A stretch of DNA of 33,676 nucleotides from IMG/VR virus record IMGVR_UViG_3300020475_000001, positions 1 to 33,676 of that record; one strand, written 5' to 3'. The notes under the pieces were generated by a model. It did no database searches. It had not been told where the DNA came from and saw only the letters and a list, made by a program, of their open reading frames with translations. Positions 1 through 8,740 of the stretch are shown piece by piece. Within the stretch, counting starts at the first letter, position 1. Each line of letters opens with the position of its first letter. This DNA is from a virus. Both the position numbers and the translations under genes were made by a program.

Positions 1-30
1 AAATAAAATTATAAATGTTATAAATTCTTA
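1..30. repeat. Terminal direct repeat, left copy
   Basis: These 30 bases are identical to the last 30 of the window. The copy contains the stop codon of the SET-domain gene. The match most simply marks circular assembly closure or terminal redundancy; a 30-bp length is more like an assembly overlap than physical phage ends. Confidence 0.95.
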
Positions 31-413
31 GGTGTAAAATTTAATTTTGAATGATAATTATTATGTGTAAAATCTAAAGTAACTTCTTCATCTGCTTTTA
101 TATCTCTTTTAGCTAGGTAGTTTCCCTCTACAAATATCATATTAGGATTAAAACTGTGATTCATAAAATTAACATGGTGTAAACTTGGATCTCTATGTAA
201 ATATAAAATATCATCTTTACTATAATAAATTCGTTTTAATACATCAATAACTCTTTGACTAACGTTTTTACTTAACAAATCTTTTATACTTAAAGGCTTT
301 GTGCCTATTGTTCTATAATAAAATATCTTTTCACCTTTTTTAATATCGTTTATTGCTCTTATACCTACACCATGTATATCAGATTTAGCTATGTAAACCT
401 TGTAATGAAACAT
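18..413 (-). CDS. SET-domain protein
   Basis: Small protein (131 aa from ATG 413; an in-frame GTG at 440 gives 140 aa and overlaps the tape-measure stop). Three signatures of SET lysine methyltransferases are visible in order: an N-terminal 'SDIHGVGIRA' strand segment, 'NFMNHSFNPN' (the NHS pseudoknot motif that binds S-adenosylmethionine) and 'DEEVTLDF' (the EE-x-x-x-DY-like C-terminal motif, with F for Y). The length is enough for a minimal SET core without pre-SET or post-SET cysteines. SET proteins normally methylate lysine side chains; the substrate here is unknown. It is the last gene after the tail operon, 40 nt before the first head gene across the circle junction, so a virion or host protein could be the target. 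The missing final Tyr is a caution for activity. Confidence 0.75.
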   Translation of the reverse strand: MFHYKVYIAKSDIHGVGIRAINDIKKGEKIFYYRTIGTKPLSIKDLLSKNVSQRVIDVLKRIYYSKDDILYLHRDPSLHHVNFMNHSFNPNMIFVEGNYLAKRDIKADEEVTLDFTHNNYHSKLNFTPKNL

Positions 414-432
414 CCATTCTATATCGTATATA

Positions 433-2550
433 TTATCCACCTAGTGTAGCTCCTGAGATTATATTATTTTCTAAGCTTTGTGCCGTTGTAACATCTTGTG
501 AAACAACGTAAGCTTGTACTGGCTCTGATTCTTGTTCAGCTATTGAAGCCGCTAATTGACTAGTTGCGCCTTGACCAACAATGTTAAATGTTGGAACAGC
601 TGGTTGACTACCTCCTCCAGCCGGAGTTAAACCCCCTACAGAAGGGGATTCTGGATTAGTTGCTATTAATTTAGCTAGTTGAGCTGCGCTAAAAGCACCT
701 GCTATTATTGCTTGCTGTAAAGGATAACCTGGATTTACTGCTGTTATTGGTGATAGTGATGCAGTCGTAAATGCGTTTTGAACAGATTGAATTCCGCTTA
801 TTACTGTTTGACCTATTGCTGCAATTTTTCCAACCTTACTACCTTTACCAGCAAGCTCTCCAACTAATGCAAAAGCTTGTTTTGCTTGAGACATTTTTGC
901 AGCAGCAACTTGCTTGTCTAAGTTTGTACTAGCATCAGCATTTTTTTCCTCTTGCTTTTTTGTCTTATTAGCGTAAAAAGCTATTATATCTGCTTTTTGT
1001 TGCTCTGTTGCATTTAATCTTTCTAGTTCTGCTAAGGCCCTTTCTTTTTCTAATTCTATTTTTTGTAGTTCAGTTTCAGCAGCTTCATCTTCAGCTCTTC
1101 GTTTATAACCATCTTGAATAGCTTTAATGCCTTCTTGATTTTGCTGGATTTTTTCAAATCCTTCTTTAGATATATAACCAATGCCTGGGATAAAAACGTA
1201 ATCAGCTAAACTTTTTTCTATTTCTGCTTTTTGTTCTCTCTGGTTAGTTGTGATCTCGGCACTAATTGCTTTTTGTTTTCTAAGCCTTTTACCTTCTAGA
1301 TCAATTACTTTAGCTTGTAGTTTAGCTACTTCATCTAAATCAGCTTTAGTTGTTTTACCTAAGTCATTCTCCGCTTGTTTAGCTCTTAGTCTAATTTTAG
1401 CAGCTGCTATTTGTTTATTTACTATAGCTTGTTCAACTTCACCGGCCTCTGTTAAAAATTTTATTCTTTCTTGAGTTGAAAAATTTTCTCTTCGTGAAGC
1501 TTTTTCTCTTAACTCATTTACTTTCCTAGTTGCTTCAGCTCTTTCTACAATTAAAGCTCTATCTATTTTATCCGCTTTATTTCTGTCTTGTGCAATTTTA
1601 GTAGCTATTTTTTGTTCCCTTTTTAACTTACCAAAATATTCATTCATAGAAAGAGTTGAATTTACATATGATTTAATTATTTCTTTATTTGCTTGATCTA
1701 TTTTTTTCTGACCCTCTTCTATTTTTTTATTTACATTATCTAATTCCTTAGTTAAAGCTTTTACAGCTTCATCGTTACCCCAAAACTTTTTCCAAGAAAT
1801 ACGCATTTTTAAAATGCTTTTCTCAACCTTACCTGCCATAACAGCAAAACGACCGGTAATTCTATTTATTACTTGGTCTTTTATAAATTCATAACCCTCT
1901 CTCATTGATGTAACAAAAGATTCCCATACTTCTTTTGGTTTTGTAAAGACATCAATAATAAATTCACCAAACGTGGCTAATACGTCAAGTAATTCATTCA
2001 TTACTACACCTATTTTAGCCATTAAAACATTAAACTTGTTTTGACCTTCTTCTGATCTTTTAAAAGCAGCTATCAAACCTGTTATAGCAAGAACAATAAT
2101 TCCAATTCCAGATGCTAATAAAGCAATCCTCATAGCAGTTAAACCTTTAACAGCACCCATAGTGGCTACTTGCATAGCTTTAAATCTAGCTATTAATCCA
2201 CCTGTCATTGTATTTAATAAACCTGTGACACCTGTATTTTTTTTAGTTGCTTTGGTTAAGCTTGTAACTTTCTTTTTTGCTTTTGTTCTTTCTGCATTAA
2301 GTTGCTTGAGGTCATTTTTTTCTTCCTTTAAACGTGTTTTGGTTTTATCGATAGCCTCATTGTAATCCCTAAGTCTATTCATGGCTTTAGGATCTAACTG
2401 AGCCCTTTCCTTTTCCAGTCTAATTATCTGTGCCTCTAAGCTAATAATACTATCTTTTGATTCCGTAACTCTTTGATCAAAAGTCTCAAAATCTTTTATA
2501 GCATCTCTTAAATTTACATTTACTTTTATGTTGCTTGTTTCGTTCGCCAT
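433..2550 (-). CDS. Tail tape measure protein
   Basis: 705 aa, the second longest gene and placed after the chaperone and tail genes as expected for a tape measure protein, which sets siphovirus tail length inside the tube. Residues 20-105 are charged and coiled-coil-like, residues about 137-163 form a strong hydrophobic segment, residues about 250-560 are again Lys/Glu/Ala-rich coiled coil, and the C-terminus is Ala/Gly/Pro-rich with low charge. By the usual ~0.15 nm per residue of helix, a tail near 100 nm is implied (inference). No lysozyme or peptidase motif is seen. The start codon is inside the 3' end of the small gene 2526-2681. Confidence 0.88.
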   Translation of the reverse strand: MANETSNIKVNVNLRDAIKDFETFDQRVTESKDSIISLEAQIIRLEKERAQLDPKAMNRLRDYNEAIDKTKTRLKEEKNDLKQLNAERTKAKKKVTSLTKATKKNTGVTGLLNTMTGGLIARFKAMQVATMGAVKGLTAMRIALLASGIGIIVLAITGLIAAFKRSEEGQNKFNVLMAKIGVVMNELLDVLATFGEFIIDVFTKPKEVWESFVTSMREGYEFIKDQVINRITGRFAVMAGKVEKSILKMRISWKKFWGNDEAVKALTKELDNVNKKIEEGQKKIDQANKEIIKSYVNSTLSMNEYFGKLKREQKIATKIAQDRNKADKIDRALIVERAEATRKVNELREKASRRENFSTQERIKFLTEAGEVEQAIVNKQIAAAKIRLRAKQAENDLGKTTKADLDEVAKLQAKVIDLEGKRLRKQKAISAEITTNQREQKAEIEKSLADYVFIPGIGYISKEGFEKIQQNQEGIKAIQDGYKRRAEDEAAETELQKIELEKERALAELERLNATEQQKADIIAFYANKTKKQEEKNADASTNLDKQVAAAKMSQAKQAFALVGELAGKGSKVGKIAAIGQTVISGIQSVQNAFTTASLSPITAVNPGYPLQQAIIAGAFSAAQLAKLIATNPESPSVGGLTPAGGGSQPAVPTFNIVGQGATSQLAASIAEQESEPVQAYVVSQDVTTAQSLENNIISGATLGG

Positions 2551-2681
2551 AATGTTTCACGTTTAATTTGATTTATTCCTTGCATAATTGTTTCAGGTAA
2601 TTTATACTTACCTTTTGCTATTTCTATGTTTTTACTTAATCCGTAAAAGTTATCTACATTTAATAATTTTATAATGATCAT
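2526..2681 (-). CDS. Small tail-operon protein, 51 aa
   Basis: Start overlaps the stop of the upstream tail gene as ATGA, and its 3' end overlaps the tape-measure start by 25 nt. It fills the only gap in the tail operon. The peptide begins 'MIIIKLLNVDNFYGLSKNIE' and is basic; no family recognised. The double overlap and lack of other coding in the gap are the evidence that it is translated. Confidence 0.6.
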   Translation of the reverse strand: MIIIKLLNVDNFYGLSKNIEIAKGKYKLPETIMQGINQIKRETLWRTKQAT

Positions 2682-5002
2682 ACTGTTATTAATTCTAATT
2701 CTGATTTATTATTTAATAAATTTATTTTTATACTGTTTATCCTATATGTTTGACTGCCAATCATCACGTAATCGTTTAATTTATAATTTAAAGTAATCCG
2801 CAAAGGTAAGTAAGCTGTAACTTTAACTAATCTTGCATTCTCTCTAAAAATATTAGTAATATAATTGTAGTAAAATCTAGTAAATAAAGTTTCTACAAAT
2901 ATTTCATTTGCATACTCGTTAGGCATAGGGCCAAAATTAATATTATTAGTATTGTTTAAAGACGTTAAATTTTCGCTATTACTAGGGATAATATAATTAT
3001 CTAATTCTTCACCAAAAACTTGACCGCCTGCAGCACTTCTAACTAACCATTGAACAGGGGTTATCCCCCCACCATCTTGGTGTTTAGGGTAAAAAAGCAA
3101 AGGGCTACCTTTATATGCGCTTTGACTTTCATTAACAGACCAACCTACTTGAACAGTGGTATTGTTACCGCTATCTTGGTTGACTAATCTTTCGAATTTC
3201 ATATGTTCGAAAGGTGGTATAATTTTATAATCTGAACCATCTATTCTTTTCGTTTGTGTATCTTCGTTCCAGCTTTCCGCACCCCATTGTTGATTAAACA
3301 ATTGACCATGTTTTAAAGCTAGAAATGTTTTTAGATCTTTATAGGTCATCGTTATTGATCTAAAAGGTAAAGCAACATCTACTTGACTTGTTGTAACGTC
3401 TACGTAATCCGAAATATCCCAAGTTTGTATATCGCTTAAGTTATAATAACTATCTGAAGTACCATCATCTAATGTTCTTACCTCTACCTCGTTATTATCG
3501 TTTAAATAAAATACTAAGTTAAACATCTTAGACAACCCTGTTAAGAAATCCACAACTTTCATTTCAGGCATTTGTAAACCCACATCAAATATAGAGATCG
3601 TTGGCGTGTCTAAATTATTTATATAAATATCTACATCTAAAGGAGTTATTGTATCGTTAGGCGGTGCTTCGTATTCCCCTGTGACATTTAAATTTATATT
3701 TGTAAAACTTACTTGAGCGTTACTTTGAATTTGTACTTGAAAAGTTCCTCTTAATAAATTAGCAGCAATCCCAATATCACTTGCATCAAAAGTAAAATCA
3801 CCATCACCAGCAGTTCTCAAAGTAGAATAAATCTCTGACCCGTCTTGAATTAAAACAAAAGTGTAGTCAACTAAATCAGTATTCATTTGCACACTAAATT
3901 CAAAAGAATCTACATCATATGGATTTACAGCTATATTAGAGCCAGAACCGAAAACGCCTTCTATTTGAGTACCCCCACTCCAAGGCGCAACAGTAAATGT
4001 AAAAGCATCAACGCTTGTGCTTGTCTGCACATCACCTTGATTCCTATTCATCCACATGTAAAGATCATAATAAGTTGCGTTTGAAGTATTAAAGAAATCA
4101 TTACTAAAGACCAAGTCTTGAGGATAACCATTACTTATTGTGTAAGTGTTTTCCATTGCTTTAATAATTTCATCGATTCTTAATGCAAATTTTAAATCTT
4201 TAAATTCCACTCCGTGATCAGCTGTACCTGCGCCACCACCATTCCAATACAAATTACCATCACCTTGAATTGCTGCTGATGAATCATAATATAGTCTTTT
4301 AGTGTGGGTTATCAACGGAACAACTAAACTGTTTTTAGCTAAATCAGGATCTAATTGCATTTTAGCAAGAACAGCATCATTACCGTATATTGGACTTAAA
4401 AATATAGTATAAGCAACAGGTGAAGACGTGAATATATCTGAATCTAAAACTAAAGTTGAATTATTAGTTACTTCTGTTATAGTTGCGTATTGACTAGATG
4501 ATTCATTTTTTACTCTATCACCTGGACTAACTGTTGTTGTAAAACTCGCGCTAGTATCTATAAGCTCATCTGCAACAGCCGAAGTATTTGTGCCTGATGC
4601 TTTAGTCTCAACATAATTTAAATCGCTTAACTGATCCTCTCCTACTAAATCATTTATATCAACAGTGCTTCCAAAAAATACAACTTTATAAGAATATGCT
4701 TTATTGTTTTTTAATATTACAGAATTTAACTTTAGTTTTCCTAATTTAAAATCAGCGAAATTTAGTTTTATTTCAGCATTAACTCTAACTCTAGCATCAA
4801 ATCCATCTGTTATAGTATAATTATAATAATGTTTAAATATTTTATTATTTACACTATTAGCAGGTAAAGTAAATTGTTGTGTAAAAGCAGTGAAAACCTG
4901 TTTTATATCTTTAGCATTTTTAATTGAATCTGTAATAGTAACTGATTCATCTTTAAAAAGATCTACTCTTTCACCCTCTATATATAATTGTATTGTCTGC
5001 AT
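2678..5002 (-). CDS. Large tail protein (tail tip / baseplate type)
   Basis: 774 aa, the largest protein of the phage. It is beta-rich with many Asn, Thr and Ser residues and no transmembrane segment. The N-terminus ('MQTIQLYIEGERVDLFKDES', then 'FTQQFTLPANSVNNKIFKHY') is of a type I associate with tail proteins of Bacteroidota siphoviruses. Its position between a second tail protein and the tape measure differs from the lambda order but fits those phages. A role at the tail tip or baseplate hub is inferred from size and context. The upstream stop and this start overlap as TAATG. Confidence 0.6.
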   Translation of the reverse strand: MQTIQLYIEGERVDLFKDESVTITDSIKNAKDIKQVFTAFTQQFTLPANSVNNKIFKHYYNYTITDGFDARVRVNAEIKLNFADFKLGKLKLNSVILKNNKAYSYKVVFFGSTVDINDLVGEDQLSDLNYVETKASGTNTSAVADELIDTSASFTTTVSPGDRVKNESSSQYATITEVTNNSTLVLDSDIFTSSPVAYTIFLSPIYGNDAVLAKMQLDPDLAKNSLVVPLITHTKRLYYDSSAAIQGDGNLYWNGGGAGTADHGVEFKDLKFALRIDEIIKAMENTYTISNGYPQDLVFSNDFFNTSNATYYDLYMWMNRNQGDVQTSTSVDAFTFTVAPWSGGTQIEGVFGSGSNIAVNPYDVDSFEFSVQMNTDLVDYTFVLIQDGSEIYSTLRTAGDGDFTFDASDIGIAANLLRGTFQVQIQSNAQVSFTNINLNVTGEYEAPPNDTITPLDVDIYINNLDTPTISIFDVGLQMPEMKVVDFLTGLSKMFNLVFYLNDNNEVEVRTLDDGTSDSYYNLSDIQTWDISDYVDVTTSQVDVALPFRSITMTYKDLKTFLALKHGQLFNQQWGAESWNEDTQTKRIDGSDYKIIPPFEHMKFERLVNQDSGNNTTVQVGWSVNESQSAYKGSPLLFYPKHQDGGGITPVQWLVRSAAGGQVFGEELDNYIIPSNSENLTSLNNTNNINFGPMPNEYANEIFVETLFTRFYYNYITNIFRENARLVKVTAYLPLRITLNYKLNDYVMIGSQTYRINSIKINLLNNKSELELITV

Positions 5003-6165
5003 TAACGTATGTTGTTAATTGTGTCAAAAGCAAATTCAAAATTTACCGTATAATTTATTAATTTTTCTGTTAATCTTGTTTTAAATTTCATTGTCGAACC
5101 AGAAACTATTACTGGTAAATCAACAGCATCTAGAGTAATATAAACTCTTCTACTCAACATTAATTCCTTAAATAAATTATTATTATCTTCAGGATAATAC
5201 CCACTGTTTAAAGTTATTTTTTCAACACCATTTTTAGTTAAAATTTGTTGCGTAGGCTTATCAGTAGCGTAAGCTGTTTGTTCACTTAGCATGATGTTTC
5301 CTTTGAATGTTTCTTTTTTGGTTGTTATCTCTCTTTGATTATTACCCATAAACCATAAATCTTGCCAAGCACCAAACTTGTTCTCAAATGTAATTTTTAT
5401 GGGTTGATACTGATCACAACTAACCATTTTAACATTTACTTTTCTTAAACCATCATCACCTTCAACTATAACTTGATCAACAGGTTGCCAAGTGCCACCT
5501 TCGTTCCAGTAAGATTGTAATAACGTGTTATCCTCAACAGTGTATTGGTTTGACTCAGCATAGTCGTACCAGTCATTATCGGTGTTAGAAGAACTAACAT
5601 TGAAACCGTTTATATATCTAAATTGTCGATAACCTTGGGTATCAGGAGATTGTTCTATATTTACTACCTCGTTACCCTGATATAAATAAGTAATATTATC
5701 GGTAGCTGCTGAATCTATTGGCAAACGAATAAGGTAACCAGCAGGGATTAAAATAGTTGGATTAGAAATTAGTAGTGCTTGATTTAATTGTGGATTGGCT
5801 CCTTCCGAAAAATATCCATATCCCATCGTGGCTACATTCTTAAAGGTTTGGTCTTGATCTAAATTTGTTCCTGCATCATTATATATAGTTAATCTAGTGT
5901 CAACATAAACTGTTTGATCAAAACCAAAACTGTATTGGTAATTATTTAAAAAAGGATTTAAGTAATCTTGTATTAGTTCGCTTATTTCAAATTTAGCTAT
6001 TTGAGTAGAGCCTGATGCGTTAGAAATAGTATTAGTTCTAAGTGTATATGTAGGTGTTCCTGAAGGTGTAGTTCCCCCATAGATAAACAACTCTAGTATT
6101 GCATAACTACCTGATGGGTTTTCTATTGAAATATAATATGGACTTCTAGTGTTTATTTTAGCCAT
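5002..6165 (-). CDS. Virion tail protein, 387 aa
   Basis: Beta-rich protein without membrane segments, rich in Thr, Tyr and Asn. It overlaps neighbours on both sides by 1-8 nt inside the tail operon, which argues for co-translation with tail genes. No enzymatic motif is visible. A distal-tail or tail-tip role is likely from position; the exact part cannot be assigned from sequence. Confidence 0.55.
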   Translation of the reverse strand: MAKINTRSPYYISIENPSGSYAILELFIYGGTTPSGTPTYTLRTNTISNASGSTQIAKFEISELIQDYLNPFLNNYQYSFGFDQTVYVDTRLTIYNDAGTNLDQDQTFKNVATMGYGYFSEGANPQLNQALLISNPTILIPAGYLIRLPIDSAATDNITYLYQGNEVVNIEQSPDTQGYRQFRYINGFNVSSSNTDNDWYDYAESNQYTVEDNTLLQSYWNEGGTWQPVDQVIVEGDDGLRKVNVKMVSCDQYQPIKITFENKFGAWQDLWFMGNNQREITTKKETFKGNIMLSEQTAYATDKPTQQILTKNGVEKITLNSGYYPEDNNNLFKELMLSRRVYITLDAVDLPVIVSGSTMKFKTRLTEKLINYTVNFEFAFDTINNIR

Positions 6166-6685
6166 TTTTCTCTAATTTTTTTATTATTGTTATTACTTCT
6201 GTGTTAAAATCGTCCTTGATACCTTTAGATAAGTTTTCAAAGTATTTATTAAATGGCTTAGTAAAGAAAAAACTTGGTTGAATACCGTTTTCAAATACAC
6301 TTCTAGCGATAGCAAAATTAACTGATTTACGAGGTAAAAACCTACCTTTCTCATCTCTAGGTGCAATGCCTTTAACAACTCCCCACTTGTCGAATGCACT
6401 TGGTGGAGGCATACCTTTAAGACCTTGTTTACCCCCTTTACTACGATAAGAATAAGGACTGTTTATCTTATTTTTTACACCACTAACTCCTTTGTCTATA
6501 AATAACCCATATGTTAACATTACAAATTCAACTATATAAGAACCTTCTTCAGGATTTAACACCTCAAAGTTAATTGAATCTGAAAGAGCTTTGCTTACAT
6601 TCTTTCTATCATTTGCTAAATTAAATCTAGAAGCATTAACCACTCCTCTACCAAAAGCCCTTAAAGTGTCTTTAATGTTATTCAT
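6158..6685 (-). CDS. Tail completion / HK97 gp10-like connector
   Basis: 175 aa. The stretch 'YGLFIDKGVSGVKNK' followed by 'PYSYR' and basic loops resembles the HK97 gp10-like family of head-tail or tail-completion proteins, where a 'Y...ET/DKG.SG' segment is typical. The N-terminal half is helix-rich and basic. It sits between a 171-aa putative terminator and the 387-aa tail protein with one-base and eight-base overlaps, where a neck or tail-completion protein is expected. Confidence 0.55.
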   Translation of the reverse strand: MNNIKDTLRAFGRGVVNASRFNLANDRKNVSKALSDSINFEVLNPEEGSYIVEFVMLTYGLFIDKGVSGVKNKINSPYSYRSKGGKQGLKGMPPPSAFDKWGVVKGIAPRDEKGRFLPRKSVNFAIARSVFENGIQPSFFFTKPFNKYFENLSKGIKDDFNTEVITIIKKLEKNG

Positions 6686-7200
6686 TAATTATCTTGATTT
6701 TCTGGAATAACACAAATAGTCATGTCATTAGGAATTAAAATATTAAATGAAACAGTCCAACCAGCTAATTCGTTTTCAAATCTATCAGTAAATGGTTCAC
6801 AAACAGGTTGGCCTTCTAACTGAAATTTGTTCTCATATAAATTACCTCTATATAAAAGTTCTAATAATCTATTAGCAACAGCCAGTTGCGTGTTCCAAAT
6901 ATCTTGCTCATTAGTGTTTCCTCTAAAAATGTTTTTAGCCGTATCATTCTCAGTGTCCACATAATCTTTAGGCTTCTCAACAATATCCATACATAAAATA
7001 GATATGTTAAACATCCACACATTTTCTTGCATCGTTGCTGAGACAACTTGAACATGTGATAAAGGGAAGATTGTTTGCTTACTTAGATCTACCTGAAATA
7101 TATCACCATAAGTAACAGTGTTAACATTAACATCCTTTGCTAATTGTTCTCTAATAAGTTCTGTTATTAGATAAAAGCCGTTCAATGAATATCCGCTCAT
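6685..7200 (-). CDS. Putative tail terminator-like protein
   Basis: 171 aa. The first 35 residues ('FYLITELIREQLAKDVNVNT') look like the N-terminal helix of small tail terminator proteins; the rest is mixed alpha/beta with 'WNTQLAVANRLLELLYRGN' as a second helix and a beta C-terminus. No catalytic motif. It starts on the last base of the frameshifted chaperone extension (TAATG). Tail terminator is a guess from fold pattern and context. Confidence 0.4.
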   Translation of the reverse strand: MSGYSLNGFYLITELIREQLAKDVNVNTVTYGDIFQVDLSKQTIFPLSHVQVVSATMQENVWMFNISILCMDIVEKPKDYVDTENDTAKNIFRGNTNEQDIWNTQLAVANRLLELLYRGNLYENKFQLEGQPVCEPFTDRFENELAGWTVSFNILIPNDMTICVIPENQDN

Positions 7201-7460
7201 TATTTTTTAAAATTTTTCTTTATTAATAAATTTTCTAATTCTGTTTTTTCTTTTTCAAATGATAAATACAAATAACATTTATGTAATTTTAACTTAGCGA
7301 TGGATTCAAATCTCGTAATGTCTCCTTGAGCGAGTGAATAGAGTTCAGTAAATCTACCCCATTTTCTTGTAAAGTTTGCTTGAGGCCCGAGTCCTCCATC
7401 TCCTCCTGATTCTCCAAATAGTTCAGGGTAAAGTTTAGCAATTCGCTGGTTAAATTGTAA
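7200..7460 (-). CDS. -1 frameshift extension of tail chaperone (gpT-like)
   Basis: This open stretch has no start codon of its own. It reads in the -1 frame from the T-run inside the upstream chaperone gene and gives 86 residues, ending in TAA that shares a base with the next ATG. The translation looks like real protein: 'RIAKLYPELFGESGGDGG', then 'KWGRFTELYSLAQGDITRFE', then 'KLHKCYLYLSFEKEKTELE'. Such a Trp- and 'LA.GDI'-bearing tail is what I know from tail assembly chaperones of Bacteroidota phages, equivalent in role to lambda gpT. The predicted fusion is 240 aa (154 + 86). It would recruit tail-tube subunits to the tape measure. Confidence 0.8.
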   Translation of the reverse strand, partial: LQFNQRIAKLYPELFGESGGDGGLGPQANFTRKWGRFTELYSLAQGDITRFESIAKLKLHKCYLYLSFEKEKTELENLLIKKNFKK

Positions 7461-7921
7461 AAAAAAACAATCGAACCTAATACAACATTTAACGGCATTT
7501 TCTTTAATTGTTCAGAATATTTATAACTGTTTTCATAATCTTCTATTAAATACTTATCCCCTAACTTTTGCTTTATCGGTCTATATAAAACAGCCATCGC
7601 TTTATGCATAGATCCATACTCACCAATATGTTTTGTTACGTCTAAATTTTCACCGTATGTAATATCGTCTAACTTAGGAATAAATCCATATTCCACTCCA
7701 TCCAATTTAAACCTTGTTACTAATTCATGATCACGATTTAAAATAGAATTTATTTGCATCGTGTAAATATCCACATGTTTTTGTGGAAGCTTGTTTAGTT
7801 CTATTGTTGACATGTTAAGAAAGAATTTTAATAAGTCAATTTCTTTAACATTATCCTTGATCATAACTTTTTGATATTCTTCTAAAGTTTTAGAACTAAG
7901 ATCTATTTCTTTTAATTTCAT
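7289..7921 (-). CDS. Tail assembly chaperone (gpG-like, unshifted)
   Basis: 210 aa helical protein. It holds 'DGVEYGFIPKLDDITYGE' and a short hydrophobic helix 'VVLGSIVFFYNLT'. It opens the tail operon just after an intrinsic terminator and lies five genes upstream of the tape measure, the standard place for a chaperone. Codons 152-155 run through nine T bases, where a -1 slip would swap the last 56 residues for the 86-residue extension. The zero-frame C-terminus ('NQEEMEDSGLKQTLQEN') is acidic and low in complexity, as expected if the shifted frame is the conserved one. Confidence 0.75.
   Translation of the reverse strand: MKLKEIDLSSKTLEEYQKVMIKDNVKEIDLLKFFLNMSTIELNKLPQKHVDIYTMQINSILNRDHELVTRFKLDGVEYGFIPKLDDITYGENLDVTKHIGEYGSMHKAMAVLYRPIKQKLGDKYLIEDYENSYKYSEQLKKMPLNVVLGSIVFFYNLTSELLNFTLNYLENQEEMEDSGLKQTLQENGVDLLNSIHSLKETLRDLNPSLS
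7459..7468 (-). promoter_or_regulatory. Slippery sequence for -1 ribosomal frameshift
   Basis: On the coding strand the zero-frame codons are GTT TTT TTT TAC, so the heptamer T-TTT-TTT (7466-7460) lets both tRNAs re-pair after a one-base backward slip. The next -1 codon is TTA at 7460-7458, leading into the 86-residue extension. The -1 frame stays open from about 7508 to 7200. No stimulatory pseudoknot was worked out. Confidence 0.72.
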
Positions 7922-7938
7922 ATTTCTTTTTTATAAAA

Positions 7939-7971
7939 CAAAAAAAAGACCCCCATGTTAAACGGAGGTCT
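7939..7971 (-). terminator. Rho-independent terminator before the tail operon
   Basis: An 8-bp stem (AGACCTCC with GGGGGTCT, one G-U pair) around a 9-nt loop is followed on the minus strand by a run of seven or more T. It lies after the 72-aa gene and just before the tail chaperone gene, so it would separate the small accessory genes from the late tail operon. Confidence 0.85.
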
Positions 7972-7992
7972 CTAACTAAAAATCAAACTAAC

Positions 7993-8211
7993 TCAATACT
8001 TATTGAAATGATTAAAATAAGTTTTGTAAATTTCGTTTATTTTTTCCCAAACTAAATTGTTCTGTTGCGCATATTCTATTTTTCCTTTTTTGATCTGACC
8101 TTTATAATCTATAACAATAATAACAGGTGGTCTTTTACCCTGTCTTATTGGTTCAACATATATTTTTATATCGTTTTTTAAACACCAACTAATCTCTTTT
8201 CTATAGTCCAA
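7993..8211 (-). CDS. Hypothetical protein, 72 aa (TTG start)
   Basis: Basic, soluble, alternating charged and aliphatic residues ('KRPPVIIVIDYKGQIKKGK' suggests a beta-hairpin). The only upstream start available is TTG at 8211, which overlaps the end of the small membrane peptide gene at 8201-8326. It is followed 22 nt later by a strong terminator, supporting that it ends a transcript. Family not recognised. Confidence 0.55.
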   Translation of the reverse strand: MDYRKEISWCLKNDIKIYVEPIRQGKRPPVIIVIDYKGQIKKGKIEYAQQNNLVWEKINEIYKTYFNHFNKY

Positions 8212-8326
8212 ATATTATATTGATCAAAGCTTCAAGGTGTAAAAGTAATAAACTCCCGGCTAATAAGATCAATGAAAATAAACTTAATGCAGCTAATCTT
8301 GTTAATTTATCGTAATGCTTTCTCAT
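8201..8326 (-). CDS. Small membrane peptide, 41 aa
   Basis: Residues 10-30 ('RLAALSLFSLILLAGSLLLL') form one clear transmembrane helix after a basic N-terminus 'MRKHYDK'. It overlaps the upstream coiled-coil gene by 20 nt and the downstream gene by 11 nt. Function unknown; single-helix peptides in phages can be holin-like or act on host membrane processes. Confidence 0.55.
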   Translation of the reverse strand: MRKHYDKLTRLAALSLFSLILLAGSLLLLHLEALINIIFGL

Positions 8327-8717
8327 AATCTAATATTGTTTTAGTCATTGTTGTTTTAATAATGTCAGTTAATTGTATCTCTAGACCTCGTGCATCTACC
8401 AGAACTTCATCTTGCCAATTTGTACAACCTTTTAATAAGTGTTTTATTTTATTAATATCTTGATCTAGATGTCTGATAACATCGGAATGATATTTATGAA
8501 TTGATTCGTCGTATGATCTAACAGTTGCGTAGTAACATTCTTTCTCGCGATATAGTTCCTTTTCTAATCTGCTCTTTTGCATTTTTAATGTATCAACATC
8601 TATTAATGCATCATGCAATTGTTGTTTAAGTGTCCAAACGTCTTCTGTAGTTTTATTATTATCCATTTTTTTTAAGTTTATAAGATAAAGGGGAGTGTCG
8701 GAAATCTTATTTACCAT
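8307..8717 (-). CDS. Coiled-coil hypothetical protein, 136 aa
   Basis: Mostly helical, with a heptad-like middle ('LKMQKSRLEKELYREKE') and no membrane segment. ATG 8717 has a rare GGGGGAG purine block seven bases upstream, which would be a strong Shine-Dalgarno in a genome that mostly lacks them; ATG 8666 behind an A-run is the alternative. Function not recognised. Confidence 0.6.
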   Translation of the reverse strand: MVNKISDTPLYLINLKKMDNNKTTEDVWTLKQQLHDALIDVDTLKMQKSRLEKELYREKECYYATVRSYDESIHKYHSDVIRHLDQDINKIKHLLKGCTNWQDEVLVDARGLEIQLTDIIKTTMTKTILDYEKALR

Positions 8718-8740
8718 TGTTATCTCCCCCTGATCTTGAT

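Noticed and set aside
1-30. 30-bp repeat as true physical phage termini or att site
   Set aside because: Too short for usual direct terminal repeats and no integrase is present; an assembly overlap of a circular contig is simpler.
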